From contig JAQTMG010000005.1 in the NCBI GenBank assembly GCA_028714455.1, positions 19,438 through 63,532 on the forward strand: a stretch of DNA of 44,095 nt, written 5' to 3'. The translations under genes were made by a program, and so were the position numbers. The notes under the pieces are model-generated. The model searched no databases and had not been told where the DNA came from. It was given only the letters and a program-made list of their open reading frames with translations. Positions 1 through 8,235 of the stretch are shown in pieces. Origin of the DNA: Patescibacteria group bacterium (GTDB taxonomy: Bacteria > Patescibacteriota > Patescibacteriia > CAIXNZ01). Numbering within the stretch: position 1 is the stretch's first letter; the number at the start of each line of letters is the position of its first letter.

Positions 1-420
1 GCGCCTTACTCGGTGCCTCTTAGCACACTGGCTGAAGGGACCTATCTCTTGACGGTCGTTGCGACTGATAGCAACGGCGCCACGGGTAGCGCACAAGTCA
101 CCATCATCGTGGGCAATCCGCCCCCGGTGGTCAATCACCCGCCCAGCGTGGTGATTCTCTCGCCGGCCCAAGGCAGCTATGTCGCGCCATTTTCAGGCGA
201 CTTCACGGCTCTGCCTTCGGACAGCGACTTGGGAGACGCGATCAGCGGAGTCCAATTCTGGCTCAACGGAACCCTGCTCGGCAATGTGACAGCGGCGCCT
301 TACTCGGTGCCTCTTAGCACACTGGCTGAAGGGACCTATCTCTTGACGGTCGTTGCGACTGATAGCAACGGCGCCACGGGTAGCGCACAAGTCACCATCA
401 TCGTGGGCAATCCGCCCCCG
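1..420. repeat. Direct repeat: bases 1-126 and 295-420 are identical (period 294 bp, 98 codons)
   Basis: Read directly: both copies run gcgccttactcggtgcctcttagc...gtgggcaatccgcccccg. Confidence 0.95.
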
Positions 421-1575
421 GACATTAACAATGATCCCGTGGTGGATCTCATCATCCCACAGCCAGACACATTCTACCAAGAAGGCGATCCAATCACTAT
501 CACCGCCTTTGGATATGATCCTAATGGCGATGATTTTGTCATAGAACTCCTGCAAGAAGGCGTGGTTATCGAAACGTGTACGACATCACCCTGCAGCATC
601 ACGCTGCCAGGTGGTCTCCCCAAAAACACTTACGTCTTTTGGGCGAGAATCACCGATGCCCATGGAGGCGTCGGGACTTCTAGCTTTTCCGATGTGACCG
701 TCGGTACTGTCACACCAGGCGTTAACCATGTGCCTATCGTGATTATTACCTCGCCGGCAAACGGAACCGTCGAAGTCGCGCCTGCTGATTTCTTGTTAAC
801 TGCGATCGTCTATGATCCGGATGGCGACGCAATCGTATCGGTGGAATTCCTGGTCGATGGTGTCTCTATTGGAATCCTTTCGGCTCCACCTTACGAGGTG
901 CCGCTCAAATTCCGAGATCAAGGCTCGCACACTCTGCTAGTTAGAGCGGAGGATGCTCCCGGCGACGAGGGATATTCGTCTCCAATCGTGGTCAATATCA
1001 TTTTGCCCGAGCCCAATGCCTTGGTGGTCTGCTACAGTTCACTGCCGCCAAACACTTATGGGCAAGGGGCCACGCTTGACCCGAGTTCAGCCCCGGACAC
1101 CGGAGCCTGGATTCCTTATTCTGATTTGCCATTCGACATCAACGGATGTGCGACTATTCCCCACATCGATGGCAGGATTCCTTTCATCTGGTGGGACGCC
1201 ACAAACGGTGTTCGCGCGGCAGATCAGTGGTATGGAAACAGCTTGAATCCCAGCTCGGTCACGGTGAACGGCAACGCCTATCCCGTGCCGCTACCGTTCT
1301 TTGACTTTATCCCGGGAGTTGGAGCAGGACACTTTATCTGCTTAACCCCGGACTGCGGATTGGATTCCGGTTATGGTCACATTCTCCTCCAGCTATTTCC
1401 TGACGCGGATGGAGATGGCGTACTCAACGGCAGTGATAACTGCAAGATCTACGCCAATGACCAGACCGATTCCAACAGCGACGGCATCGGGGACGCCTGC
1501 GATGGGCGCGATAGCGATAACGACGGCTACCGCGACATCGATGATGCTTTCCCGCACGATCCGTCAAAACACTAG
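1..1575 (+). CDS. Secreted/surface protein with tandem Ig-like (Big/cadherin-like) repeats and C-terminal thrombospondin type 3-like DxDxDG calcium-binding repeats; 5' end outside the window
   Basis: Frame is open from base 1; repeated 'APYSVPLSTLAEGTYLLTVVATDSNGATGSAQVTIIVGNPPP' units; C-terminus 'DADGDGVLNGSDNC...DSNSDGIGDACDGRDSDNDGYRDIDDAFP'. Confidence 0.85.
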   Translation, partial: APYSVPLSTLAEGTYLLTVVATDSNGATGSAQVTIIVGNPPPVVNHPPSVVILSPAQGSYVAPFSGDFTALPSDSDLGDAISGVQFWLNGTLLGNVTAAPYSVPLSTLAEGTYLLTVVATDSNGATGSAQVTIIVGNPPPDINNDPVVDLIIPQPDTFYQEGDPITITAFGYDPNGDDFVIELLQEGVVIETCTTSPCSITLPGGLPKNTYVFWARITDAHGGVGTSSFSDVTVGTVTPGVNHVPIVIITSPANGTVEVAPADFLLTAIVYDPDGDAIVSVEFLVDGVSIGILSAPPYEVPLKFRDQGSHTLLVRAEDAPGDEGYSSPIVVNIILPEPNALVVCYSSLPPNTYGQGATLDPSSAPDTGAWIPYSDLPFDINGCATIPHIDGRIPFIWWDATNGVRAADQWYGNSLNPSSVTVNGNAYPVPLPFFDFIPGVGAGHFICLTPDCGLDSGYGHILLQLFPDADGDGVLNGSDNCKIYANDQTDSNSDGIGDACDGRDSDNDGYRDIDDAFPHDPSKH

Positions 1576-1591
1576 TTCTTTTCTCAACAAC

Positions 1592-1625
1592 AAGGGGCTT
1601 GCGCAACGCGCAAGCCCCTTTTCTT
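1592..1625 (+). terminator. Intrinsic terminator
   Basis: aaggggcttgcgc-aac-gcgcaagcccctt followed by ttcttttt. Confidence 0.9.
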
Positions 1626-1686
1626 TTTCAAAAAATTATAAAGATTAAGCTTTACATAAATTAAAATTGCCAGTAAAATAAAATAT

Positions 1687-2673
1687 ATGACAATAAAAAA
1701 ACAAATCGTCTTATCGGGAGTCCAGCCGACTGGAGAACTTCATCTCGGCAATTATTTAGGTTCGCTTAAAAATTTTGCTGAACTGCAGGATAAATATCAA
1801 TGTTATTTTTTTATCGCGACCTATCATTCAATTACTATAGATTATGAGCCAAAAAATAAACGCCAGCAGATTCTTGATCTGGCTGCGACTTTTTTAGCCG
1901 CCGGCTTGGATCCAAAAAAATGTATAATTTTTAATCAAGCGGACATTCCCGAGTGCACGGAACTCGCCTGGATTTTTAACACCATCACGCCAATTTCAGA
2001 ACTTTATCGCATGACTCAATTCAAAGATAAATCTGCCAAACATGCGAAAAATATTAATGCCGGCTTACTTGATTATCCAGTTCTGCAAGCCGCTGATATT
2101 TTGCTTTACAAGCCTGATTTTGTGCCAGTCGGTCATGATCAATTGCAACACCTGGAACTATCCAACGAAATCGTGCGCTGGTTTAATAATAAATTCGGAG
2201 CATATTTTCAGCCCATCAAACCACTTCTGACAAAAACACCAAGATTGATGTCGCTGCTAGAACCTGACAAAAAAATGTCTAAAAGTGGTGGACCAAACCA
2301 TTATATTGCCCTAAGTGACGAGCCAGAAGTTATTAGAGAAAAATTAAAACGCGCAGTTACTGGCACTGGCACAGAAGATGTAATTCCAGCCGGCGCTCAA
2401 AATTTACTGATGTTGCTTTCTGAATTTGGCACAACAAAACAAGTCGATTATTTTCAAGCGGCAATTCAAAATAAAACCATTAAGTATTCGGAACTCAAGG
2501 AAACGCTTTCAACCGCCATAGCTGAAAAATTAGCTCCTTTTAGGGCAGAAAGAAAAAAATTATTAAGCAATCCAAAGAAGATAGAATCCGTTCTTAAAAA
2601 TGGCGCCAAGGAAGCAGAAAAAATAGCCAAAAAAACCCTTAAAGAGGTCAAGGAATTGATTGGTGTGGCCTAA
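1687..2673 (+). CDS. trpS: Tryptophanyl-tRNA synthetase
   Basis: SGVQPTGELHLGNYLGS, VGHDQLQHLELSNEI, KKMSKSGG motifs. Confidence 0.96.
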   Translation: MTIKKQIVLSGVQPTGELHLGNYLGSLKNFAELQDKYQCYFFIATYHSITIDYEPKNKRQQILDLAATFLAAGLDPKKCIIFNQADIPECTELAWIFNTITPISELYRMTQFKDKSAKHAKNINAGLLDYPVLQAADILLYKPDFVPVGHDQLQHLELSNEIVRWFNNKFGAYFQPIKPLLTKTPRLMSLLEPDKKMSKSGGPNHYIALSDEPEVIREKLKRAVTGTGTEDVIPAGAQNLLMLLSEFGTTKQVDYFQAAIQNKTIKYSELKETLSTAIAEKLAPFRAERKKLLSNPKKIESVLKNGAKEAEKIAKKTLKEVKELIGVA

Positions 2674-2682
2674 AGTTGTACC

Positions 2683-2711
2683 TTGACAAAACTCAATAGA
2701 TGTAGTACAAT
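2683..2711 (+). promoter_or_regulatory. Sigma70-type promoter for rnpB
   Basis: TTGACA (2683-2688), 17 nt, TACAAT (2706-2711). Confidence 0.8.
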
Positions 2712-2724
2712 ATTAAGTATCTAA

Positions 2725-3170
2725 ATGCCAAATAAGCAGATGATCGCCCCGCACCTTTTATGGTTCTTATCATAAATGATCAAGCCAAAACTTAATTAAT
2801 GACCATAAAAGGTGCGGGGAGGAAAGTCCGGACACCCACCATTGCTTCGCAATGGATGGTAGTGGGTAACGCCCACCGGTTCAATAGCAATATTGAATCA
2901 GGACCAGTACCACAGAGACAATACTATCCCGCTTCGCGGGAGAAAGGTGAAAAGTGTTTTGAGGTTTTTGTTCTCGAGACAAAAGCGACAAAACTCGGGC
3001 TCTAGCAATAGAGCAACCGTGGCAAACTCTACCTGGTGCAAGGACAAATTTATTCCTTCGGGAATAAAGACAAGTAGTCCGCTCGAGCTCGTCAGCAATG
3101 TCGAGCCTAGATAGATGATCGTCACTCCCGCACCGCGGGAGCAACAAAATCCGGCTTACTTATTTGGCAT
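2725..3170 (+). ncRNA. rnpB: RNase P RNA, bacterial type A-like
   Basis: GAGGAAAGTCCGGAC near the 5' end, AGATAGATGATCGTC and ACAAAATCCGGCTTA near the 3' end; ends pair (atgccaaataag / cttatttggcat). Confidence 0.93.
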
Positions 3171-3177
3171 CTAGATG

Positions 3178-3211
3178 CAACCAAACGGGACATTCGTGTT
3201 CCGTTTAGTTG
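3178..3211 (+). other. Hairpin downstream of rnpB (possible terminator or processing signal)
   Basis: caaccaaacgggaca-ttcg-tgttccgtttagttg, 15-bp stem with wobbles; no clear T-tract. Confidence 0.6.
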
Positions 3212-3224
3212 TAAAAGGAATAAT

Positions 3225-4655
3225 ATGAAAAAAACATCTTTAATTTTTACCTTAATTTTAGTTCCACTTGATTTCATCATGCTTGTGCTGGCAGCTTTGT
3301 CAGCCTATTTTTTGCGCGTTGGTACAATCATTTCTGAAATCAAACCGGTTATTTATGCCCTGACCTTTGGCGAATACATGGGTTATGTTTTTGCCATCGC
3401 CATAATCTGGCTATTAATTTTTGCACTAGCTGGCTTATACATAGTTGGCCGTCAAAAACTTAACGTAGAAATCTCCAAAATTTTTCTGGCCTGTTCAACG
3501 GGCATACTTACCATAATTGTTGCTATCTTTTTAAAGAGAGAGTTATTCTCTTCGCGTTTTATCATTTTAGTCGCCTGGGCCTTGGCCATTATTTATGTCT
3601 CTATCGCCCGCATAATAATTAGAGAAATTCAAAAAGCTTTACTTAGAAAAGGAGTTGGAGTTACCAATGTTGTCTTGATAGGCAATGGCAAGAATTCTCA
3701 ATTTTTAATAAATGAAATAAATCAAAACAAAACCCTGGGCTATAGAATTCTCAAAACCTTTGATAATTTCGATGAGGCAACAAAAAACGCGTTATTAAAT
3801 TTAAAAAACAACGAAGAACTTGATGAAATAATCCAAACGGATCCCAATTTAGATAAAAAGACAGTCGCTGATTTGGTTGCTTTCACTGAAGAGAACCACA
3901 TCGTTTTTAAATTCATGGCCGATATTTACCAAACCATGACCAGCCGCTTGGCCATTGATACATTAGTCGGCTTGCCTATCTTTGAAATCAGAAAAACCAA
4001 ACTCGAAGGTTGGGGCAGAATTTATAAAAGAATTTTTGACGTCATCGGCTCAATTCTTTTGATTATTTTGACTTCCCCGATAATGATTACGGCTGCCATT
4101 GCCATAAAGCTTAATAGTTCGGGGCCAGCGCTTTATAAAAATAAAAGGGTCGGCGCTCGAGGCAAGGAATTTAATCTTTTTAAATTCCGCTCGATGCGTT
4201 ACGAATTAAGCACTGGCGTGGGTAGTGAAGAGCAGCAGAAGAAAGCTCTTGAATATGAGCAAAAATTAATTGCCGAAAAAAACACACGGCCAGGTGCTGT
4301 TTACAAGATCGGTGAAGATCCGCGTATTACCAGGGTTGGTAAATTTATCAGAAAATATTCAATCGATGAGCTCCCCCAATTTCTTAATGTTCTCTTCGGC
4401 CAAATGAGTTTAGTCGGCCCGCGACCCCACCAGCCCAGAGAAGTCGCCAATTATCAGCAACTCCAGCGCCATGTTTTGGATATCAAACCGGGAGTCACGG
4501 GTATGGCTCAAATTTCTGGCCGTTCTGACCTGCAATTTGACGAGGAAGCCCGCCTGGACACTTATTACATAGAAAACTGGTCTCTCTGGCTTGATCTTCG
4601 CATATTATTACAGACGCCAGTTGTCGTCTTATTGCCCAAAAGAAAAGCTTTATAA
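3225..4655 (+). CDS. Polyprenyl glycosylphosphotransferase / undecaprenyl-phosphate sugar transferase (WbaP/bacterial sugar transferase family)
   Basis: N-terminal TM segments, 'KRIFDVIGSILLIILTSPIMITAAIAIKL', 'GPRPHQPREV', 'KPGVTGMAQISGRSDL'. Confidence 0.93.
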   Translation: MKKTSLIFTLILVPLDFIMLVLAALSAYFLRVGTIISEIKPVIYALTFGEYMGYVFAIAIIWLLIFALAGLYIVGRQKLNVEISKIFLACSTGILTIIVAIFLKRELFSSRFIILVAWALAIIYVSIARIIIREIQKALLRKGVGVTNVVLIGNGKNSQFLINEINQNKTLGYRILKTFDNFDEATKNALLNLKNNEELDEIIQTDPNLDKKTVADLVAFTEENHIVFKFMADIYQTMTSRLAIDTLVGLPIFEIRKTKLEGWGRIYKRIFDVIGSILLIILTSPIMITAAIAIKLNSSGPALYKNKRVGARGKEFNLFKFRSMRYELSTGVGSEEQQKKALEYEQKLIAEKNTRPGAVYKIGEDPRITRVGKFIRKYSIDELPQFLNVLFGQMSLVGPRPHQPREVANYQQLQRHVLDIKPGVTGMAQISGRSDLQFDEEARLDTYYIENWSLWLDLRILLQTPVVVLLPKRKAL

Positions 4656-4660
4656 ATATC

Positions 4661-4695
4661 AAAAAACAGCCGTATAAAGTGGCTGTTTTTTGTTT
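4661..4695 (+). terminator. Intrinsic terminator
   Basis: aaaaaacagcc-gtataaagt-ggctgttttttgtttt. Confidence 0.85.
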
Positions 4696-4829
4696 TGGCA
4701 AAAAGCTTGAAATTTAAGCTTAAATAAGATAAAATGGTGATACTAGTTTAATAGTTTATTAGTTATTTGTCTAAACCTGTTTGATTATGACCCAATAACT
4801 AATAAACCAATCTCCCAATAAACTATTTT

Positions 4830-5930
4830 ATGAAAGTTGCCTTATTACATGATTACCTCAATCAAGCCGGCGGAGCCGAACGCGTCCTTTTAGCTTTGAC
4901 CGAGCTTTTTCCGGAAGCCCCTATTTATACGCTGATTTATGACAAAAAAAGATTGGCTGGCTTTGAGGATAAAAAAATAAATACCTCTTTTTTACAAAAA
5001 CTGCCGTTTGCCGCATCCAAAATTAAATACTATCTGCCAATCATGCCCGTCGCCGTTGAGCAAATGAACCTGGGCGGCTATGACTTGGTAATCTCCTCAA
5101 CTTCTGCGTTAATTAAAGGCGTGGTAACCCCTCCTAACACGCTCCATATTTGTTACTGCCACACGCCCACTCGCTATCTCTGGAGCGATACGCATTCCTA
5201 TCCCAAAGACATTAAAGTCGGTTCCGTGATAAAAAATATCTTGCCCTTTATGCTGACCAGTTTGCGACAATGGGACCACCAGGCCGCGCAAAGAGTCGAC
5301 CACTTCATCGCCAATTCAAATTTTATAGCCAAGCGCATAAAAAATTACTATCATCGCGACAGTGAAGTCATTTATCCCCCGGTTGATACGCAAAACTTTT
5401 ATATTTCCAATCAGATCGGCAATTATTATTTGTTAATCTCGCGGCTCCGACCGTACAAAAAAGTGGATATGGCTATCTCGGCTTTTAACAAACTCGGCCT
5501 GCCTTTAAAAATCATTGGCACCGGAGAAGAGGAAGAAAGATTGAAAAAAATGGCCAAATCAAATATAGAATTTTTGGGTTCGGTTTCCGAAGAAGAAAAA
5601 AGAAAATATCTTTCAAACTGCCTGGCGCTTTTACATCCGCAGGAAGAAGATTTCGGCCTGACGGTCATTGAGGCTATGGCCTCGGGCAGACCAGTCATCG
5701 CTTACGCCAGCGGCGGAGCCACTGAAACGATTATCGACGGCCAGACCGGAAAACTTTTTGACGAACAAAGCTGGGAAGCGCTCATCGATACCATTATTAA
5801 ATTCAAACCCCAGAATTATGACCCGAAGATAATAAAGGCTCACGCGGAAAAATTCAACACGCAAAATTTCTACGAGAAGATGAGGAATTTTATCAACAAT
5901 TCGTACGCTGAATTTAAAAATAAAAAATAG
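4830..5930 (+). CDS. Glycosyltransferase, GT4 family
   Basis: LLHDYLNQAGGAERVL; 'EDFGLTVIEAMASGRPVIAYASGGATETI'. Confidence 0.92.
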   Translation: MKVALLHDYLNQAGGAERVLLALTELFPEAPIYTLIYDKKRLAGFEDKKINTSFLQKLPFAASKIKYYLPIMPVAVEQMNLGGYDLVISSTSALIKGVVTPPNTLHICYCHTPTRYLWSDTHSYPKDIKVGSVIKNILPFMLTSLRQWDHQAAQRVDHFIANSNFIAKRIKNYYHRDSEVIYPPVDTQNFYISNQIGNYYLLISRLRPYKKVDMAISAFNKLGLPLKIIGTGEEEERLKKMAKSNIEFLGSVSEEEKRKYLSNCLALLHPQEEDFGLTVIEAMASGRPVIAYASGGATETIIDGQTGKLFDEQSWEALIDTIIKFKPQNYDPKIIKAHAEKFNTQNFYEKMRNFINNSYAEFKNKK

Positions 5931-5938
5931 CGACTCTT

Positions 5939-7084
5939 ATGAGAATCGCCCTAGACGTCCGTTGTCTCATGAACAGAAATTATTCCGGCGTGGCAGAATA
6001 TACTTATAATCTGCTGAATAATTTATTTGAACAAGACAAGGAAAATCAATACAAATTATTCTACAATTCAAAAAGTGATGTCTTGTCACAACTTCCCAAA
6101 TTTGATTTTCCCAACGTAAAATATTACGGCTTTAATTTCTCCAACAAACTGTTTAATCTTGGTCTGAAATTTCTTAAATATCCCAAAATCGATGAACTAA
6201 TCGGCGGCGCGGATATTTTTTTTATACCCAATTTAAATTTTTTTGCTTCGTCCAAAAAATGCAAATTAGTCATAACCATGCACGACCTTTCGTTCAAACT
6301 CTATCCGCATTTTTTTTCGCTCAAAAGACGGCTCTGGCATAAATTAATAAACGCTAAAAAGCTGGCCTCGTCGTGCGATAAAATAATATCTGATTCAAAA
6401 AATACCAAGAACGACTTAACCGGCCAATATGATATTTCGCCCAATAAAATAAAGGTTATCGGTCTTGGCGTGGACAACGAAATATATCACGTTATTGACA
6501 AAAATGATTCGAAACTTATCGAGGTTAAAAATAAATACGCTCTGCCGGAAAATTTCCTCTTATTTTTAGGCACCATTGAACCGCGCAAAAATATCGAAGG
6601 CATAATCGAGGCTTTCACTCTGGCCAAAAGAAAATACCCGGAATTAAAGACGCTCAACCTAATCGTCGCCGGCGAGCCGGGCTGGAAGAATAAAAACGTT
6701 TTTGCGGCGGTCAAAAAATCAATTTTCAAGGATCAGACCAAATTTATCGGCTACGTGTCGAGAGAAGATAAAGTTTATCTGTACAATTTGGCCAAGACTC
6801 TCATTTTCCCGTCCTTTTACGAAGGTTTTGGGCTGCCGATTATTGAAGCGCAGGCCTGCGGAATTCCCATTATAACATCAAGCGATTCTTCGCTCGTTGA
6901 GATAGCGCAAAACTCCGCTTTATTAGTTAACCCTGATGAGGTGGGCCAGCTGGCCAAAGCAATCAACGAAATAATCTCTAACGAAAATCTGCGGACCACG
7001 CTTATAACAAACGGGCGAAAAAATTGTGCTCGCTTTACTTGGCAAAAGTGCGCCAGGGAAACCCTGGAATATTTATTAAAATAA
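5939..7084 (+). CDS. Glycosyltransferase, GT4 family
   Basis: 'LFLGTIEPRKNIEGIIEAF', 'PSFYEGFGLPIIEAQACGIPIITS'. Confidence 0.92.
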   Translation: MRIALDVRCLMNRNYSGVAEYTYNLLNNLFEQDKENQYKLFYNSKSDVLSQLPKFDFPNVKYYGFNFSNKLFNLGLKFLKYPKIDELIGGADIFFIPNLNFFASSKKCKLVITMHDLSFKLYPHFFSLKRRLWHKLINAKKLASSCDKIISDSKNTKNDLTGQYDISPNKIKVIGLGVDNEIYHVIDKNDSKLIEVKNKYALPENFLLFLGTIEPRKNIEGIIEAFTLAKRKYPELKTLNLIVAGEPGWKNKNVFAAVKKSIFKDQTKFIGYVSREDKVYLYNLAKTLIFPSFYEGFGLPIIEAQACGIPIITSSDSSLVEIAQNSALLVNPDEVGQLAKAINEIISNENLRTTLITNGRKNCARFTWQKCARETLEYLLK

Positions 7085-7112
7085 TCTAATCCAAATTTTA
7101 TATTTCAACGCT

Positions 7113-8234
7113 ATGCGTATAGGGATTGATGCCAGAATGTATGGCAAGGCGCAGTCAGGCATCGGCAATTACATCAAACAAATATCAGACAGAATTTTTC
7201 AGCTGGATCATGAGAATGATTACTTTATTTTTTTAATGGAGCCGATTTATTCAGAATATAAAATCTCCCAGCCGAATGTTCACAAAATTAAAACTCAAGC
7301 CAGGTGGTATGGCTATGCCGAGCAAACGACGTTTTTGAAAGAGCTTTTGGATCAAAAGCTTGACCTGGTCCACTTTACGAATTTCAACGCGCCGATTTTT
7401 TATCCCAAAAAACGGATTACCACCATTCATGACATCACGCCGTTATTTTTCCCGGGGCATAAGCAAAAATTGTTTTGGCATAAGCTGGCCTATCGGTTGA
7501 CCACAAAATCAAGCGTCAAAAAATCCGATAAAATAGTAACTATTTCAAACTACACCAAGTCGGATCTGGTCAAATTTTACGGCGCCGAACCGCAAAAAAT
7601 CGACGTCACCTACCTCGGCGTCGAACCCCAGTTCAAAGTTATCGAAAATTATGCTAAAATTAAGGATATAAAAGATAAGTACGGCATCAGCAAACCCTAC
7701 CTGTTTTTTGTTGGCGTCTGGCGCAATCACAAAAATATCGAGGGACTAATAAGGGCCTTTGATCTTATAAAAAAGCAAGGGAAATTTGACATCCAACTCG
7801 TTATCTCCGGCCAAGAAGATCCAAATTATCCAAACATCAGAGCGGCCATCAATGCTTCTGCTTATAAAAAAGATGTCATCACTACCGGTTTTGTCTCGGA
7901 CGAAGACCTGCCGCTTCTTTACAACGGCGCCTCCTTATTTGTCCTGCCTTCTTTCTATGAAGGGTTTGGCTTAATAGGCTTGGAGGCCATGGCCTGCGGT
8001 ATTCCGGTGGTCTCATCAAACGCGACCTGCCTGCCAGAAATTTACGGTGAAGCCGCAATTTATTTCGACCCTAAAAATATTTCGGAAATAGCCGATTCTG
8101 TCAGCCAGGTACTTTCTGACAAACAATTACAGCTCGAACTAAAAAACCTGGGTCTGGCAAAAGTTAAAAAATATTCCTGGGACAAGACGGCCAGCCAAAC
8201 ACTGGCTATATATAAAGAAATCCTCTCAAAATAA
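7113..8234 (+). CDS. Glycosyltransferase, GT4 family
   Basis: 'GIDARMYGKAQSGIGNYI', 'LPSFYEGFGLIGLEAMACGIPVVSS'. Confidence 0.92.
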   Translation: MRIGIDARMYGKAQSGIGNYIKQISDRIFQLDHENDYFIFLMEPIYSEYKISQPNVHKIKTQARWYGYAEQTTFLKELLDQKLDLVHFTNFNAPIFYPKKRITTIHDITPLFFPGHKQKLFWHKLAYRLTTKSSVKKSDKIVTISNYTKSDLVKFYGAEPQKIDVTYLGVEPQFKVIENYAKIKDIKDKYGISKPYLFFVGVWRNHKNIEGLIRAFDLIKKQGKFDIQLVISGQEDPNYPNIRAAINASAYKKDVITTGFVSDEDLPLLYNGASLFVLPSFYEGFGLIGLEAMACGIPVVSSNATCLPEIYGEAAIYFDPKNISEIADSVSQVLSDKQLQLELKNLGLAKVKKYSWDKTASQTLAIYKEILSK

Positions 8235-8235
8235 A

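Noticed and set aside
193-555. Antisense and alternate-frame ORFs within the Ig-repeat gene and other large CDSs
   Set aside because: Fully contained in strongly supported CDSs on the other strand or frame.
2799-3147. ORFs overlapping the RNase P RNA
   Set aside because: The conserved rnpB sequence and structure explain the region.
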